Below, piece by piece: positions 9,004 to 18,569 of a DNA stretch of 64,000 nucleotides. The stretch is from assembly GCA_013141495.1 (NCBI GenBank), contig JABFQV010000005.1, positions 58,346-122,345 on the forward strand. Reading direction: 5' to 3'. A program made the position numbers and the translations under genes. This DNA is from Methylotenera sp. (GTDB taxonomy: Bacteria; Pseudomonadota; Gammaproteobacteria; Burkholderiales; Methylophilaceae). The notes below the pieces were generated by a model, which made no database searches, was not told where the DNA came from, and saw only the letters and a list, made by a program, of their open reading frames with translations. Position 1 is the first letter of the stretch. Every line of letters begins with the position of its first letter.

Positions 9004-9033
9004 TAAATTAACTATGAATGCTGAATAAAAACT

Positions 9034-9435
9034 TTATGGCGCGGGCTTTAACAAAAGCCCCACTTTATCTACTTTATTACGTTTTAATAAATCCATCACA
9101 CCAATCACATCATCGTATTTCACATTTTTATCTGCCGCAATTACCACTGAGCGTTCAGGTGATTGAGTAAGCATTGTACGCACAGTTAATAACAACGCAT
9201 CACGCTGCAAACTTTTGCTCTCAAATTCGATACTGCCATTTTTTTTAACCGTGAGTACAATAGGTGGCAACTGCGGTTGCTTCAACACACCTTGTCCGGC
9301 GCTAGGCAAGTCCACCACGCCTGGGTTTGTCATCGGCGCGGTTACCATAAAAATAACCAGCAGCACCAAAGTAACATCAATATAAGGCACGACATTGATC
9401 TGGTTCATCAGGCGGCGTTTACGAGTACGTGACAT
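9034..9435 (-). CDS. tolR: TolR, proton-channel/stator subunit of the Tol motor
   Basis: An ExbD/TolR-family protein of 133 residues. One N-terminal membrane helix contains the essential proton-carrying Asp20 in NQINVVPYIDVTLVLLVIFM. The periplasmic domain ends in the D-x-V-x-Y-D-D pattern (AADKNVKYDDVIGVMDLLKR) seen in the family. It lies 12 nt after tolQ. Confidence 0.96.
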   Translation of the reverse strand: MSRTRKRRLMNQINVVPYIDVTLVLLVIFMVTAPMTNPGVVDLPSAGQGVLKQPQLPPIVLTVKKNGSIEFESKSLQRDALLLTVRTMLTQSPERSVVIAADKNVKYDDVIGVMDLLKRNKVDKVGLLLKPAP

Positions 9436-9447
9436 CGCGTTCTGCCT

Positions 9448-10122
9448 TTATGATTTACGTTGCAAAATATTGGTAAACTCTTCCATAAAGCTTTCATAGC
9501 GCACTGATAGCCGATCAACTGAGCTCGCAAAACGGTTGTAAGCAATAACCGCGGGAATCGCCGCGAACAAGCCGATGGCGGTGGCGACTAAAGCCTCGGC
9601 AATACCAGGCGCCACTTGGCTAAGCGTGGCTTGCGCTACGTTAGACAAGCCTCTAAACGCGTTCATGATGCCCCACACCGTGCCAAACAAGCCGATGTAC
9701 GGGCTTACCGAACCAACTGACGCTAAAAATGGCAGATGTGCGTCCAGCTCATCCATCTCGCGGTTGTAAGTTGCACGCATGGCGCGACGCGCACCTTCCA
9801 TGACGTCTGAAACTTCCATACGACCCTGTTGTTTGTGACGTGCGCACTCTTTAAACCCTGCTTCGAATATGCTGGCCATCCCCTGTGGTTTACGCCGATT
9901 AGCAGCAATGCCATCGTACAGTTTATTTAAATCGCCACCAGTCCAAAAGGTGTTCTCAAAATCTTCAGCATCGCGTTCAGCGCGCTTGATAGTGGCCACT
10001 TTAATAAAAATGTACCACCATGAAAACAAAGATGTGATGATTAAAATCAGCATCACCAGTTGCACCGGCAGGCTAGCGCCCATAATTAACGTAAAAAACG
10101 ACATATCACTGCTTGCGTTCAT
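9448..10122 (-). CDS. tolQ: TolQ, inner-membrane motor subunit of the Tol system
   Basis: MotA/TolQ/ExbB family, 224 residues, three membrane helices: about 14-38 (SLPVQLVMLILIITSLFSWW), 130-155 (SVSPYIGLFGTVWGIMNAF, with the conserved GLFGTVWGIM motif) and 165-195 (APGIAEALVATAIGLFAAIP). TolQ with TolR turns the proton-motive force into movement of TolA. The conserved Thr residues lining the channel in helices 2 and 3 are present. First tol gene after ybgC, across a 99-nt gap that may hold a promoter and contains the direct repeat TTTAATCTACT. Confidence 0.96.
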   Translation of the reverse strand: MNASSDMSFFTLIMGASLPVQLVMLILIITSLFSWWYIFIKVATIKRAERDAEDFENTFWTGGDLNKLYDGIAANRRKPQGMASIFEAGFKECARHKQQGRMEVSDVMEGARRAMRATYNREMDELDAHLPFLASVGSVSPYIGLFGTVWGIMNAFRGLSNVAQATLSQVAPGIAEALVATAIGLFAAIPAVIAYNRFASSVDRLSVRYESFMEEFTNILQRKS

Positions 10123-10221
10123 AACTTCTCCACTTTTAATCTACTGCACCTTTAATCTACTACACGACAATTTCATACTGCGCTTATAGACTTCTCTATT
10201 GATATTTCCAGCGCACTCAAT

Positions 10222-10641
10222 TTAATCGCGCTTAAATTCTTGCAACATCGCCTGTTTAATATCAGACGGAATCCCCACCGGCTTAAAGGTCGCCGCATTC
10301 ACAAAAGCGGCCTTCACATGCGCGTTAATTAGCAGTACGCCATTACGCGTAATGGTTTGCGCTAACTCAATACTACCACGCCCGATTTTAGCGACATTGC
10401 AATGTATTTCAAGTAAATCATTAAAATACGCGGGGCTTTTAAACGCGATAGATAAGCTATGCACCACAATAATGACGCCTAGCGACTCTTTAACGACGGT
10501 TTGCTCAAACCCCAAAGCACGCAACCATTCAGTACGCGCGCGCTCCATAAAGTTTAAGTAATTTGAGTGATAAACCACGCCACCTGCATCGGTATCTTCG
10601 TAATAGACGCGGACTGGCCAGTGAAATTGATCTAAAGACAT
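10222..10641 (-). CDS. ybgC: Acyl-CoA thioesterase YbgC (hot-dog fold)
   Basis: A tol-pal cluster thioesterase of 139 residues. The active-site region YYEDTDAGGVVYHSNYLNF (about residues 13-31) contains the catalytic Asp of 4-hydroxybenzoyl-CoA-thioesterase-type hot-dog enzymes, followed by the ERARTEWLRALG helix. E. coli YbgC hydrolyses short-chain acyl-CoA and interacts with phospholipid synthesis enzymes. It lies 18 nt after ruvB and upstream of tolQ, the usual tol-pal order. Confidence 0.94.
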   Translation of the reverse strand: MSLDQFHWPVRVYYEDTDAGGVVYHSNYLNFMERARTEWLRALGFEQTVVKESLGVIIVVHSLSIAFKSPAYFNDLLEIHCNVAKIGRGSIELAQTITRNGVLLINAHVKAAFVNAATFKPVGIPSDIKQAMLQEFKRD

Positions 10642-10659
10642 ACGGGCACCTCTATTAAT

Positions 10660-11697
10660 TCAACCCTGCCACAACTCGCCAGTTGCCAAAGCCTTAGGAA
10701 TAGGCAAGCCAAAATGCTGATACGATTGACTGGTTGCCACACGTCCGCGTGGGGTACGCATTAAGTAACCCTGCTGAATTAAATACGGCTCCAGCACATC
10801 TTCAATGGTGTCGCGCTCTTCGCCAATGGCTGCAGCCAGGTTATCCAACCCAACAGGGCCGCCGCCAAATTTCTCCAGCACGGCAAGCAGTAATTTTCTA
10901 TCCATCACATCAAAGCCCAAGCTATCAACATCCAACATTTTAAGCGCAGCATCAGCAATCTCAGCGCTAACTCTTCCATCGGCTTTCACTTGGGCGTAGT
11001 CGCGCACGCGACGTAATAAACGGTTGGCAATTCGCGGAGTGCCGCGCGATCGTCTTGCAATTTCCAGCGCACCCGTATCCACCATTTCTACTTCCAGTAA
11101 GCCTGCAGAGCGCTGTACGATACGGCCGAGCTCTTCTGAGGTATAAAATTCCAGACGCGACACAATGCCAAAACGGTCACGCAGTGGATTAGTCAGCATG
11201 CCGGCACGCGTGGTGGCACCGACTAAAGTAAAAGGTGGTAAATCAAGTCGCACCGATCTTGCAGCGGGCCCTTCACCGATCATGATGTCCAGACGGTAAT
11301 CTTCCATCGCGGGATATAAAATTTCTTCAACTACGGGTGAAAGCCGGTGAATTTCATCAATAAACAGTACATCATTCGGCTCAAGGTTAGTGAGTAACGC
11401 GGCTAAATCACCCGCGCGCTCTAACACTGGGCCCGAAGTCTGGCGCATGTTCACGCCCATTTCTTTGGCAATAATATGCGCTAATGTTGTTTTACCTAAT
11501 CCAGGCGGGCCAAATAACAATACATGATCCAGCGCCTCGCTACGGCCACGTGCGGCGTTGATGAATATTTCCAGCTGCGCGCGTGCTTTTTCTTGTCCGA
11601 TATATTCATCCAGCACTTTGGGACGCAGCGCGCGCTCCAATGCTTCTTCTTGCGGGCTGACGCTATCAGGTGCAATTAAACGATCCGTTTCTATCAT
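10660..11697 (-). CDS. ruvB: Holliday junction branch-migration ATPase RuvB
   Basis: A hexameric AAA+ motor of the RuvABC resolvasome. Walker A is GPPGLGKT at residues 63-70, Walker B with DEIH lies near residue 115 ([15 protein letters not shown]), sensor 1 is in [11 protein letters not shown], and the C-terminal winged helix ends with [17 protein letters not shown], which binds DNA. Length 345 is typical. Its ATG region follows and overlaps the upstream permease gene by 4 nt. Confidence 0.97.
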   Translation of the reverse strand: MIETDRLIAPDSVSPQEEALERALRPKVLDEYIGQEKARAQLEIFINAARGRSEALDHVLLFGPPGLGKTTLAHIIAKEMGVNMRQTSGPVLERAGDLAALLTNLEPNDVLFIDEIHRLSPVVEEILYPAMEDYRLDIMIGEGPAARSVRLDLPPFTLVGATTRAGMLTNPLRDRFGIVSRLEFYTSEELGRIVQRSAGLLEVEMVDTGALEIARRSRGTPRIANRLLRRVRDYAQVKADGRVSAEIADAALKMLDVDSLGFDVMDRKLLLAVLEKFGGGPVGLDNLAAAIGEERDTIEDVLEPYLIQQGYLMRTPRGRVATSQSYQHFGLPIPKALATGELWQG

Positions 11698-12749
11698 AAA
11701 CCTTCATCCAACCTCTTATTTTGTAACGCGACCCAGTGGGTAATGAGCGTTAAGCCAACCGCTAACAATGTTGGCCCTAAAAAAATACCGATAAAGCCAA
11801 AGGCTAGGGCGCCACCTAACACACCCAGCACCACTAACAATAATGGTAAGTGAGAGGAGTGGCTAATTAAAATCGGCTTTACTAAGTTATCGACACTGCT
11901 AATCGCCAGCAAGCCATAAAGTGCTAAGAAAATCGCCCAGCCATGGTCGCCATGATTATAAAGCCAAAGCGCGGAGCCACCCCAAATCAGTGGCGGACCA
12001 ACTGGCACTACGGATAAGAAAAAAGTGGCTAGCGCCAACAACAGCGGCAGTGGTGCGCCTGCAAGCCAAAAGCCAAATAACGCTACGGCAGCCTGCGCCA
12101 ACGCTGTACCAAAAATACCCAACATTACCCCTTTAACAGTGTTGCAAGAGAGTTGCAGCATTTCTTCGCCTAGCTCGCCGCCTAACCTACGCAAAATTGC
12201 CACAACAATTTTAGCCAGATAGGCTCCGTCTCGGTAGAAAAAGAAGGCAACAAATACTACCAGCAATAATTGCAAAAATCCGCCCATTACTAGCTGTACA
12301 CCTTGCAGCATAAACTTGCGCATAGGCTCTGAATATTGGCTGAGCAGGCGCATCAGCTCTTCATGACTAACAGCGGCACGTTGCCAAAACTCAGCCAACT
12401 GAGCACCAACCAAGGGTAAATTCTTTATCCATTCCGGTGCAATGGGTTGCAAATTCCGCATGGTGGCTTGTGCTTCATCGAGCAAAATTGTGGCTGAATC
12501 TGCAAGATTCATCACGAGGTACGCCATAGGCAATATCAAAGCAACTAACAGCAACAACGTCATGGTGATGGCCGCCAAAGTATCTCGCCTGCCAAGTTGC
12601 CGCCATACGCGTTGATAAAGTGGCCAGGTAAATACGCAAATAACGGCCGCAAATAGTACCGCAGCCATGAATGGATACAGTACAAAAATACAACCAATAA
12701 TCAGTAACGCAATTAAGGCAATACGCGATATTTGGTTGGTATTAATCAT
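11694..12749 (-). CDS. AI-2E family transporter (permease)
   Basis: A 351-residue membrane protein with about seven or eight hydrophobic segments and the family signature near the C-terminus: [28 protein letters not shown] followed by [11 protein letters not shown] (family motif GlxGIfxGP). Members (PerM/YdiK/TqsA) export varied small solutes or ions, so the substrate cannot be told from sequence. Its gene overlaps ruvB by 4 nt and lies 6 nt after ruvA. A permease next to ruv genes has no obvious functional link to recombination. Confidence 0.88.
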   Translation of the reverse strand: MINTNQISRIALIALLIIGCIFVLYPFMAAVLFAAVICVFTWPLYQRVWRQLGRRDTLAAITMTLLLLVALILPMAYLVMNLADSATILLDEAQATMRNLQPIAPEWIKNLPLVGAQLAEFWQRAAVSHEELMRLLSQYSEPMRKFMLQGVQLVMGGFLQLLLVVFVAFFFYRDGAYLAKIVVAILRRLGGELGEEMLQLSCNTVKGVMLGIFGTALAQAAVALFGFWLAGAPLPLLLALATFFLSVVPVGPPLIWGGSALWLYNHGDHGWAIFLALYGLLAISSVDNLVKPILISHSSHLPLLLVVLGVLGGALAFGFIGIFLGPTLLAVGLTLITHWVALQNKRLDEGL

Positions 12750-12755
12750 GATTTT

Positions 12756-13337
12756 TTACGCCTTTGACAATAATTTTAATGCCTGGCGAATGCCATCAGC
12801 CACCATCACGTCGGATGGTAACTGCTTAACTGCAACCAGCGCTTCGCGCTCATTGTAACCTAATGCCAATAACGCATTAAGCACATCGCTGCTGGCTGAT
12901 TTCGGCTGATTCGAACTCATCGCAGCTATGCCGTCAATCGTGAACTTATCTTTTAATTCCAACAATAAACGCTCCGCCGTTTTTTTGCCCACGCCTGGCA
13001 CACGGGTGAGCATCGTAGTTTCTTGCAGGGCAACTGCCTGCACTAACTCATCAATAGATAAGCCGCTTAATATAGAAAGTGCGGATTTAGCACCAATGCC
13101 GTTCACTTTAAGTAATTGCCTAAACGTGGCACGCTCTTGGTGACTGCCAAAGCCGTATAGCAACTGAGCGTCTTCACGCACCACAAAATGCGTCAACATC
13201 ACCACTTTTTCACCCACTGCGGGCAAATTATAAAAAGTGCTCATCGGCACTTCACATTCATAACCCACACCATTGCAATCTATTAAAACTAAAGGCGGGG
13301 TTTTTTCAAGTAGCGTTCCGTTTAGGCGACCAATCAT
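12756..13337 (-). CDS. ruvA: Holliday junction DNA helicase subunit RuvA
   Basis: RuvA binds the four-way junction as a tetramer and loads RuvB. I chose the ATG at 13337, which gives the canonical start [12 protein letters not shown] and 193 residues, although the frame is open 43 codons further up. Domain I is an OB fold ([20 protein letters not shown]); domain II has two helix-hairpin-helix motifs ([18 protein letters not shown] and [18 protein letters not shown]); domain III at the C-terminus binds RuvB ([19 protein letters not shown]). The ATG overlaps the upstream prenyltransferase stop by 4 nt. Confidence 0.97.
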   Translation of the reverse strand: MIGRLNGTLLEKTPPLVLIDCNGVGYECEVPMSTFYNLPAVGEKVVMLTHFVVREDAQLLYGFGSHQERATFRQLLKVNGIGAKSALSILSGLSIDELVQAVALQETTMLTRVPGVGKKTAERLLLELKDKFTIDGIAAMSSNQPKSASSDVLNALLALGYNEREALVAVKQLPSDVMVADGIRQALKLLSKA

Positions 13338-14281
13338 TGCGACTTCCATAATAAGATAATGACTAACAATAGCGCATGACTTAACATACTGGCAAGCGTC
13401 CACTTGATTGCGGGCAATAATTGCGCTGGCTGCGCAAAAAATTGCCGCAAAACCCAGAATGCACACAAAGAAAATACCAGTGGCAATGCAGAAAGTAGCG
13501 CCAACACAGGCAATTTACCAAGTTGAACCATCGCTACCAGCCAAATCATAGCTGCGCCGATTAGTAATAAATATCCCCAAACAGCTGATGCTGAAGGCAA
13601 CCTAACAACGAGATTGTGCTTTCCTGCCATCGCATCTGCTTTTCGATCAGGAAACTGATTGATGTAGAGTAAACTAGTCACCAATAAAGCGTAGGGCATT
13701 CCAACAATATACGGCTGAAACGAGAATGCCTGCCGCTGCACGTAGTCTGCACCGACAGCAATCGCCAAAAAACCAAGCAAAACACACAACTCACCTAACC
13801 CTCGACTATTTAGTCGCAACGGAACTGCAGAGTACGCCCAGCCAAGAAACGTTCCAACAACGCCGACTATCAATAAACCCGAGCCAACCTGCCACGATAA
13901 CCATAGTCCGCCGACAGTCGCGGCGCCCAGTAACAAATAACCAAAATGCGCTATTTGCTTTGGCGTGAGTATTCCGTTCTGAATAAAGCGACTGCCGCCA
14001 GTAAACGGATATAAACGCTCAGTATTGGCAGCATCTGTGCCATTGAGTGCATCAAAATAATCGTTAATTACATTCACCCCTGCATGTACTGTCAATGCAA
14101 GCAACACAGTCAAGACTGCTGTTAACGGTTGAATTTGGATGCCAGAATAAATTGCGCCGGCTTGCCCTAATAAGCATGCGGCTAAAGTTGCCACTAAAAA
14201 TGCCGGTCGGGTAGCGGTAAAATAACGTAAAAATGGATTAGAGAAATTCGCCAGTGTTGGCTCGAATACTGAACGACTCAT
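13334..14281 (-). CDS. UbiA-family membrane prenyltransferase (MenA-like)
   Basis: A 315-residue polytopic protein with the two Asp-rich motifs of prenyl-quinone and related transferases: [11 protein letters not shown] (about residues 72-82) and [18 protein letters not shown] (near residue 210), which bind the prenyl diphosphate through Mg. The word [13 protein letters not shown] between them is typical of the MenA-like branch of UbiA proteins. The acceptor is unknown: no men genes are in the window, and many betaproteobacteria rely on ubiquinone. It sits inside the ruv operon, overlapping ruvC and ruvA by 4 nt on either side, so it must be co-translated with them. Confidence 0.82.
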   Translation of the reverse strand: MSRSVFEPTLANFSNPFLRYFTATRPAFLVATLAACLLGQAGAIYSGIQIQPLTAVLTVLLALTVHAGVNVINDYFDALNGTDAANTERLYPFTGGSRFIQNGILTPKQIAHFGYLLLGAATVGGLWLSWQVGSGLLIVGVVGTFLGWAYSAVPLRLNSRGLGELCVLLGFLAIAVGADYVQRQAFSFQPYIVGMPYALLVTSLLYINQFPDRKADAMAGKHNLVVRLPSASAVWGYLLLIGAAMIWLVAMVQLGKLPVLALLSALPLVFSLCAFWVLRQFFAQPAQLLPAIKWTLASMLSHALLLVIILLWKSQ

Positions 14282-14844
14282 CCTACAAGGCGCCCGCCTT
14301 TAACGCGATAACCTGCCGTAGCCATTCGACCCAGCCCCTGCCCGCCATGTGCATGGCAGATTGCACAGGCTAGTGCATCGGCTGAATCAGGCTTAGGCGT
14401 TGCAGGCAATTTAAGTAAGCGCTTTACCATTTCCTGCACTTGTTCTTTTTGCGCATGCCCGTTACCCACCACTGCCTGCTTGACTTGTAACGCTGTGTAT
14501 TCAGCCACGGATAAATGTCGGATTACCGCCGCACTAATCGCCGCACCACGTGCCTGCCCCAGCAACAACGTAGATTGCGGATTCACATTCACAAACACCT
14601 TCTCAACAGCCACTTGGTTCGGCTGGTATGTATCAATCACCTCAAACAAACCGTCTAAAATAATTTTAAGACGCGCAGGTAGCTCTTCACGCTCTGCCTC
14701 GCCTTCAATTTTACTTTTTTTGCCACTCGCCGTTTTAATCGTGCCGCTGGCAATGTAGGTGATTTTTTCACCGACTTTTTCAATTACCCCAAAGCCAGTA
14801 AGGCGCAAGCCGGGGTCAATGCCGAGGATTCTGATGACGCTCAA
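14278..14844 (-). CDS. ruvC: Crossover junction endodeoxyribonuclease RuvC
   Basis: RuvC nicks Holliday junctions symmetrically. RNase H-like fold with catalytic Asp10 in [16 protein letters not shown], a Glu in [14 protein letters not shown], and the C-terminal acidic pair in [15 protein letters not shown]. Length 188 is somewhat long: a Lys/Ser-rich stretch at about residues 39-52 ([20 protein letters not shown]) is inserted relative to E. coli RuvC. It overlaps the prenyltransferase start and lies 3 nt after the nuclease-like gene. Confidence 0.96.
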   Translation of the reverse strand: MSVIRILGIDPGLRLTGFGVIEKVGEKITYIASGTIKTASGKKSKIEGEAEREELPARLKIILDGLFEVIDTYQPNQVAVEKVFVNVNPQSTLLLGQARGAAISAAVIRHLSVAEYTALQVKQAVVGNGHAQKEQVQEMVKRLLKLPATPKPDSADALACAICHAHGGQGLGRMATAGYRVKGGRLVG

Positions 14845-14847
14845 ATC

Positions 14848-15681
14848 CTAATCCACAATCACGTTAAATTTAAGTAACATTTTTGGCAGATAATCATCTA
14901 AATTCTGTATATGCTCATCATTTAACTCAATCAAGTTAAATCCATATTTTTTGTATATTTCTTTTTTTCTCTCTTTGCGCTCTCTATATTTCGGGTCATT
15001 ATCTAACCCCCAATATTCAATATATACATTACCCTCAAGTACATAAAAATCGCAATAAAGCTCTTCTTCTACGGGTAGCAATCGCTCATAAGCATGTACT
15101 TTTCTTGAAAAATATAACCAATTATCAATCAGCACCTCCGCCCTTGAACGAACCCAATGACCATCAGTCGCTCTATGTGTTGGTTTAAATTTATCTAACT
15201 TTTCTCTTAACCCTGCCTGTTTCTCGTTTTTAACTTCGGCATGAGTATCGTCTAGCTTAACTTTTATTTCTGCACCTTTACCGCCTAGCAACTCTTGAAC
15301 AGAATTGGTTAAAATCTTCGAGGTGATAATCGCTTCAGGCCACATAACGAAAGGAATACCAGACTGGTGACTTTCTCGGCTTTCTGCGTGAAGTTTTTTG
15401 CCTTGAGTAGTTGGAATCCAGCCTTTTTTTGAACGCTCAATCCATCCCAACTCCGACAATACTTGATTTAACTTTCGGCTTCCAATTCCCAGCTTCTCAC
15501 CTAAAGTCGTTGAGGTTAGAAGGTTATTTTTTTTGGCGTTGTCAGGTTCTACCTCTTTAACTTTTTTTTCAACCTTACGCTTATTTTCTTCCAACCAATG
15601 TTTATAGCAAAGCGTGTATCCTGCTTTAGTAACTGTACTTTCACAATTTGTCACTGAACATCTTGCTGGTAAGCTGGTCAC
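14848..15681 (-). CDS. Unrecognised protein: zinc finger, winged helix and PD-(D/E)XK nuclease-like C-terminus
   Basis: No named family comes to mind. The 277 residues divide into a small Cys/His cluster (Cys8, Cys13, Cys25, His28 in YTLCYKHW), a charged linker, a likely winged helix (GEKLGIGSRKLNQVLSELGW, then GWIPTTQGKKL) and a C-terminal domain with VRSRAEVLIDNWL (Glu182), ELYCDFYV (Asp211) and YIEYWG (Glu222), followed by KKEIYKKYGFNLIEL. The spacing fits a PD-(D/E)XK fold of the Vsr/DUF559 kind. The start is GTG, one nucleotide after the yebC stop, with GGAAG upstream; it ends 3 nt before ruvC. Its A/T-rich codons differ from ruvC and yebC, which suggests later insertion into the operon. 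Confidence 0.6.
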   Translation of the reverse strand: MTSLPARCSVTNCESTVTKAGYTLCYKHWLEENKRKVEKKVKEVEPDNAKKNNLLTSTTLGEKLGIGSRKLNQVLSELGWIERSKKGWIPTTQGKKLHAESRESHQSGIPFVMWPEAIITSKILTNSVQELLGGKGAEIKVKLDDTHAEVKNEKQAGLREKLDKFKPTHRATDGHWVRSRAEVLIDNWLYFSRKVHAYERLLPVEEELYCDFYVLEGNVYIEYWGLDNDPKYRERKERKKEIYKKYGFNLIELNDEHIQNLDDYLPKMLLKFNVIVD

Positions 15682-15682
15682 T

Positions 15683-16408
15683 TCAATCTTCCATCACAGC
15701 TGTAGTATAAACGTCCTGCACGTCATCTAAATCTTCCAGCGCATCCAAGATTTTTTGCATTTTCACGGCGTCATCACCAGTAAACTCTACTTCGTTGAGT
15801 GCTTTCATGGTCACTTCCGCCAGCACGGCTTTTAAACCAGCCGCCTCTAATGCTTCTTTAACCGCAACAAAGTCACTAGGCGGTGTAATCACTTCAATAC
15901 TGCCATCGTCGTTTGTCACCACGTCTTCAGCGCCAGCTTCAAGCGCGGCTTCCATCACTTTATCTTCATCAACTCCTGGCTCATACACTAGGCTACCGCA
16001 GTGTTTAAACATAAAAGCAACCGAGCCATCGGTGCCTAAATTGCCGCCAAACTTGGTCAGCGCATGACGTACATCTGCCACCGCGCGCTGCTTGTTATCG
16101 GTTAAGCAGTCAATAATAATGGCCGCGCCGTTAATGCCGTAACCTTCGTAACGGATTTCTTCATAGTTCACGCCTTCAAGCTCACCCGTCCCTTTTTTAA
16201 TGGCACGTGTGATGTTGTCAGAAGGCATGTTCTCTTCTTTTGCCAATGCAACCGCAGCACGTAAGCGTGGGTTCATATCGGCATCACCACCGCCTAAGCG
16301 CGCTGATACCGTAATTTCTTTAATGATTTTGGTGAAAATTTTACCGCGTTTTGCGTCTTGACGACCCTTACGGTGTTGAATATTTGCCCACTTACTATGA
16401 CCAGCCAT
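15683..16408 (-). CDS. yebC: YebC/PmpR-family regulator or translation factor
   Basis: The ATG at 16408 gives the canonical [18 protein letters not shown] start and 241 residues; eight more codons are open upstream but unlikely to be used. The family is three-domain, with [22 protein letters not shown] and the acidic central domain ([21 protein letters not shown]). YebC proteins have been described both as DNA-binding regulators (of ruvC-type and quorum genes) and, more recently, as factors relieving ribosome stalling at proline stretches. Being upstream of ruvC is conserved; here one gene intervenes. Confidence 0.94.
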   Translation of the reverse strand: MAGHSKWANIQHRKGRQDAKRGKIFTKIIKEITVSARLGGGDADMNPRLRAAVALAKEENMPSDNITRAIKKGTGELEGVNYEEIRYEGYGINGAAIIIDCLTDNKQRAVADVRHALTKFGGNLGTDGSVAFMFKHCGSLVYEPGVDEDKVMEAALEAGAEDVVTNDDGSIEVITPPSDFVAVKEALEAAGLKAVLAEVTMKALNEVEFTGDDAVKMQKILDALEDLDDVQDVYTTAVMED

Positions 16409-16516
16409 GTCCCTAACCCTTAATACAATCAAATAAGCTTGATTTTATCACAGGCTTTAACGCGGGCTTAAGTAAACGCCAAATTATGCAATTTAAGAAA
16501 ACAAGACGCGGATTTT

Positions 16517-17434
16517 TTAATCCTGAGCCATGGCAGGGTCAATAGGGATATGTTTGCGGATACTGATGATGGAAATAATCACTAGCGATGCGGCAATCAG
16601 GGCCATCCCGATAGATTCTGTTAAAACTGGAACTTCATTGAGCTGCACCCAGGCCGCCATGACGCCAATGACTGGCGCAAGCATAGAAGACATGCTGGCA
16701 ACGCCAGCGCTTAAACGTTGCAGGGCATATAGCCACAATACCCAAGCCAGCGCATTACAAAATACTGAGTTAAAAATAACTGCGCCGATAAAGTAGGGTG
16801 TCCACTGAATGGGCTGTGCCGGGATGATTAACGCAGCAACCACCAATGGAATGGAACCAAACAGCATCTGCCAAGCAGTGAGTGATAATAAATCCAGACT
16901 CGGTGAACGTTGGTGCAATTTTTTGGCAACGATGACCGACAATGCCCAAAATACACCCGACAACACCGCTAGAAACATGCTAAAAGTGTCGGTGCCCAAA
17001 TGTAGCGGATCCAGTATAAACAGCATACCCATGGTTGATAATATGGCCGCTGGCCATTGCAAACCGCGTAACTTCTCGCCTAGCATTGGCCAGGCCAGCA
17101 CCATCACCCAAAAAGGCATGGTGTAGGTTAAAACCGCGGTTTTTCCTGCACCACCTTCTACCAACGCCCAGATTAACAATCCGGTAAAACCGCTTGTTTG
17201 TAAAACCCCTAGCAAAATCAGTGTGGGTATTTCTTTAACGCGTAGCGGCTTATGCATCAGTATCAACACCGTAAACAGGCAAAGCGCACCGATCACCGTG
17301 CGTAATGCTGCAAACTGAAATGCACCCGCGTAAGCCAATGCGCTTTTCATCACCACCCAGTTATAGCCCCAGATAATGGTCAGCAACAAGAGTGCGGCAA
17401 ATGCGCGAATGGTGATTTTTCTGCTGTTTTGCAT
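16517..17434 (-). CDS. EamA/DMT-superfamily exporter (RhaT-like permease)
   Basis: A 305-residue protein with ten predicted membrane helices arranged as two EamA repeats: ALLLLTIIWGYNWVVMKSAL opens the first (about residues 14-33) and AVLSGVFWALSVIVAKKLH the second (about 157-175). PMFWVMV-type and LAPVIGVMAAWVQLNE segments (about residues 258-273) match the ends of the repeats. Such permeases export amino acids, nucleobases or other metabolites; the substrate cannot be inferred. No operon partner: the next gene is about 80 nt away. Confidence 0.85.
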   Translation of the reverse strand: MQNSRKITIRAFAALLLLTIIWGYNWVVMKSALAYAGAFQFAALRTVIGALCLFTVLILMHKPLRVKEIPTLILLGVLQTSGFTGLLIWALVEGGAGKTAVLTYTMPFWVMVLAWPMLGEKLRGLQWPAAILSTMGMLFILDPLHLGTDTFSMFLAVLSGVFWALSVIVAKKLHQRSPSLDLLSLTAWQMLFGSIPLVVAALIIPAQPIQWTPYFIGAVIFNSVFCNALAWVLWLYALQRLSAGVASMSSMLAPVIGVMAAWVQLNEVPVLTESIGMALIAASLVIISIISIRKHIPIDPAMAQD

Positions 17435-17511
17435 ACGTTTTAAAAGCTCTTGTTATTGCTTAATTTCATCACTATACCCGCCTTAAATCTTTCAGATTTA
17501 CTAAAGATGCG

Positions 17512-17889
17512 TTAATTCCAAATGTGCGTCACTGCTTTCCAGTTGCCGTCAGCTTGTTTACGATACACCAGATGCACATTGCCGCCAAATGTTTGCTTTT
17601 CACCTTTTTCATTCACCATCGCACCCGCCCAGTTGCCGCGTTGATAAGCCAGGTTGCCGTCTTCCACCGCCTCAACCAATGTTAACTGGTGGTCAATCAC
17701 ACCAGCGGCAATCAATCCTGCAAAGAATGTTTGAATCGCTGCAGATCCTAATACAGGTTCACCTGCGGGGGCTGGCATCACCACAGCATTGTCGGCGTAA
17801 AGCTGGCCAATGGCTGTTGCATTTTTTGTGTTAAAAGCCTGATCAAATGCTGCATTGATGGCGGTAATTTGTGTTTGAATCGTTGACAT
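17512..17889 (-). CDS. SnoaL/DUF4440-like NTF2-fold protein
   Basis: The ATG at 17889 is preceded by AAAGGA at a good distance, giving 125 residues; an upstream start at 17946 would add 19 residues without support. The sequence fits the small cone-shaped NTF2 fold: TQITAINAAFDQAFNTKNA, then IGQLYADNAVVMPAPAGEPV and a closing strand region ending KQADGNWKAVTHIWN. Members bind or isomerise small molecules or act as ketosteroid-isomerase-like enzymes, often without known function. It is 37 nt downstream of marR and may be co-transcribed with it and controlled by it. Confidence 0.75.
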   Translation of the reverse strand: MSTIQTQITAINAAFDQAFNTKNATAIGQLYADNAVVMPAPAGEPVLGSAAIQTFFAGLIAAGVIDHQLTLVEAVEDGNLAYQRGNWAGAMVNEKGEKQTFGGNVHLVYRKQADGNWKAVTHIWN

Positions 17890-17926
17890 CGTTAAATCCT
17901 TTTTTAAAGTTATCTTGCAAAAATGG

Positions 17927-18433
17927 TTACTCAATAAATGCCCCAATGCCTGAATTGATCAACCCTAATATTTGCTGCAATTGCATACGTTTTTCTTCGT
18001 TCAAGGCTTGCATACACTGCCTTAATCTACGGTAATAGTCGGGCATTACAACATCGAGCTTAGCTTGCCCCGCATCGGTAAGGCTGATCAATACACTGCG
18101 CCTGTCATCTTTGGTGTACACACGTACTACCAAGCCACTTTGCTCTAATCCGTCAATAAGCCCCGTCATGGTGGCACGCGTAACGCCAGCTTTATCTGCC
18201 AACGCGGAAGGTTTAGAAGTCCTTGAATCTTCACGCATAAGTAAAATCAATACCCACCAACGCCCTTGCAATAAGCCGTGTTTACTTAAGCAAGTATCTA
18301 GCGCTGTTGATAAATCGGTAGCTACGCGCAGTAAATGCAAAAAACTGGATACCGCCGTAATATCCGCATCTGGATAACGGTCGGCGAACTTGGTTAACAC
18401 TTCTGTAGTGGGGAGGTCTCTTAATTGCAACAT
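17927..18433 (-). CDS. MarR-family transcriptional regulator
   Basis: A winged-helix regulator of 168 residues with the MarR core: CLSKHGLLQGRWWVLILLM, recognition region SALADKAGVTRATMTGLIDG, and the wing QSGLVVRVYTKDDRRSVLISL with the conserved D-x-R-S. I prefer the ATG at 18433 over the one at 18445, because the latter overlaps the -10 box and would lie upstream of the transcript start. Transcription would begin near 18437, leaving only a few nt of leader. A perfect 9-bp-arm palindrome lies in the promoter, so autorepression is very likely; a ligand is unknown. Confidence 0.9.
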   Translation of the reverse strand: MLQLRDLPTTEVLTKFADRYPDADITAVSSFLHLLRVATDLSTALDTCLSKHGLLQGRWWVLILLMREDSRTSKPSALADKAGVTRATMTGLIDGLEQSGLVVRVYTKDDRRSVLISLTDAGQAKLDVVMPDYYRRLRQCMQALNEEKRMQLQQILGLINSGIGAFIE

Positions 18434-18443
18434 GATTAGGTGC

Positions 18444-18471
18444 ATTATAGTTAGCTGGCTAACTATGTCAA
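18444..18471 (-). promoter_or_regulatory. marR promoter with palindromic operator between -35 and -10
   Basis: Minus-strand TTGACA (18471-18466) and TATAAT (18449-18444) are both perfect consensus hexamers, 16 bp apart. The palindrome ATAGTTAGC-TG-GCTAACTAT (18447-18466) fills the spacer exactly, so a bound MarR dimer would block RNA polymerase. This is the sort of site a MarR protein binds. Confidence 0.85.
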
Positions 18472-18569
18472 GAGATGCCTAACTTGGGGTTGAGTGATTG
18501 GCTAAAATGTTAATTAGTGTATATTTAAACCTTTCTTACGTTACTTCAGCCGTTATTTAGGAGACTGCC

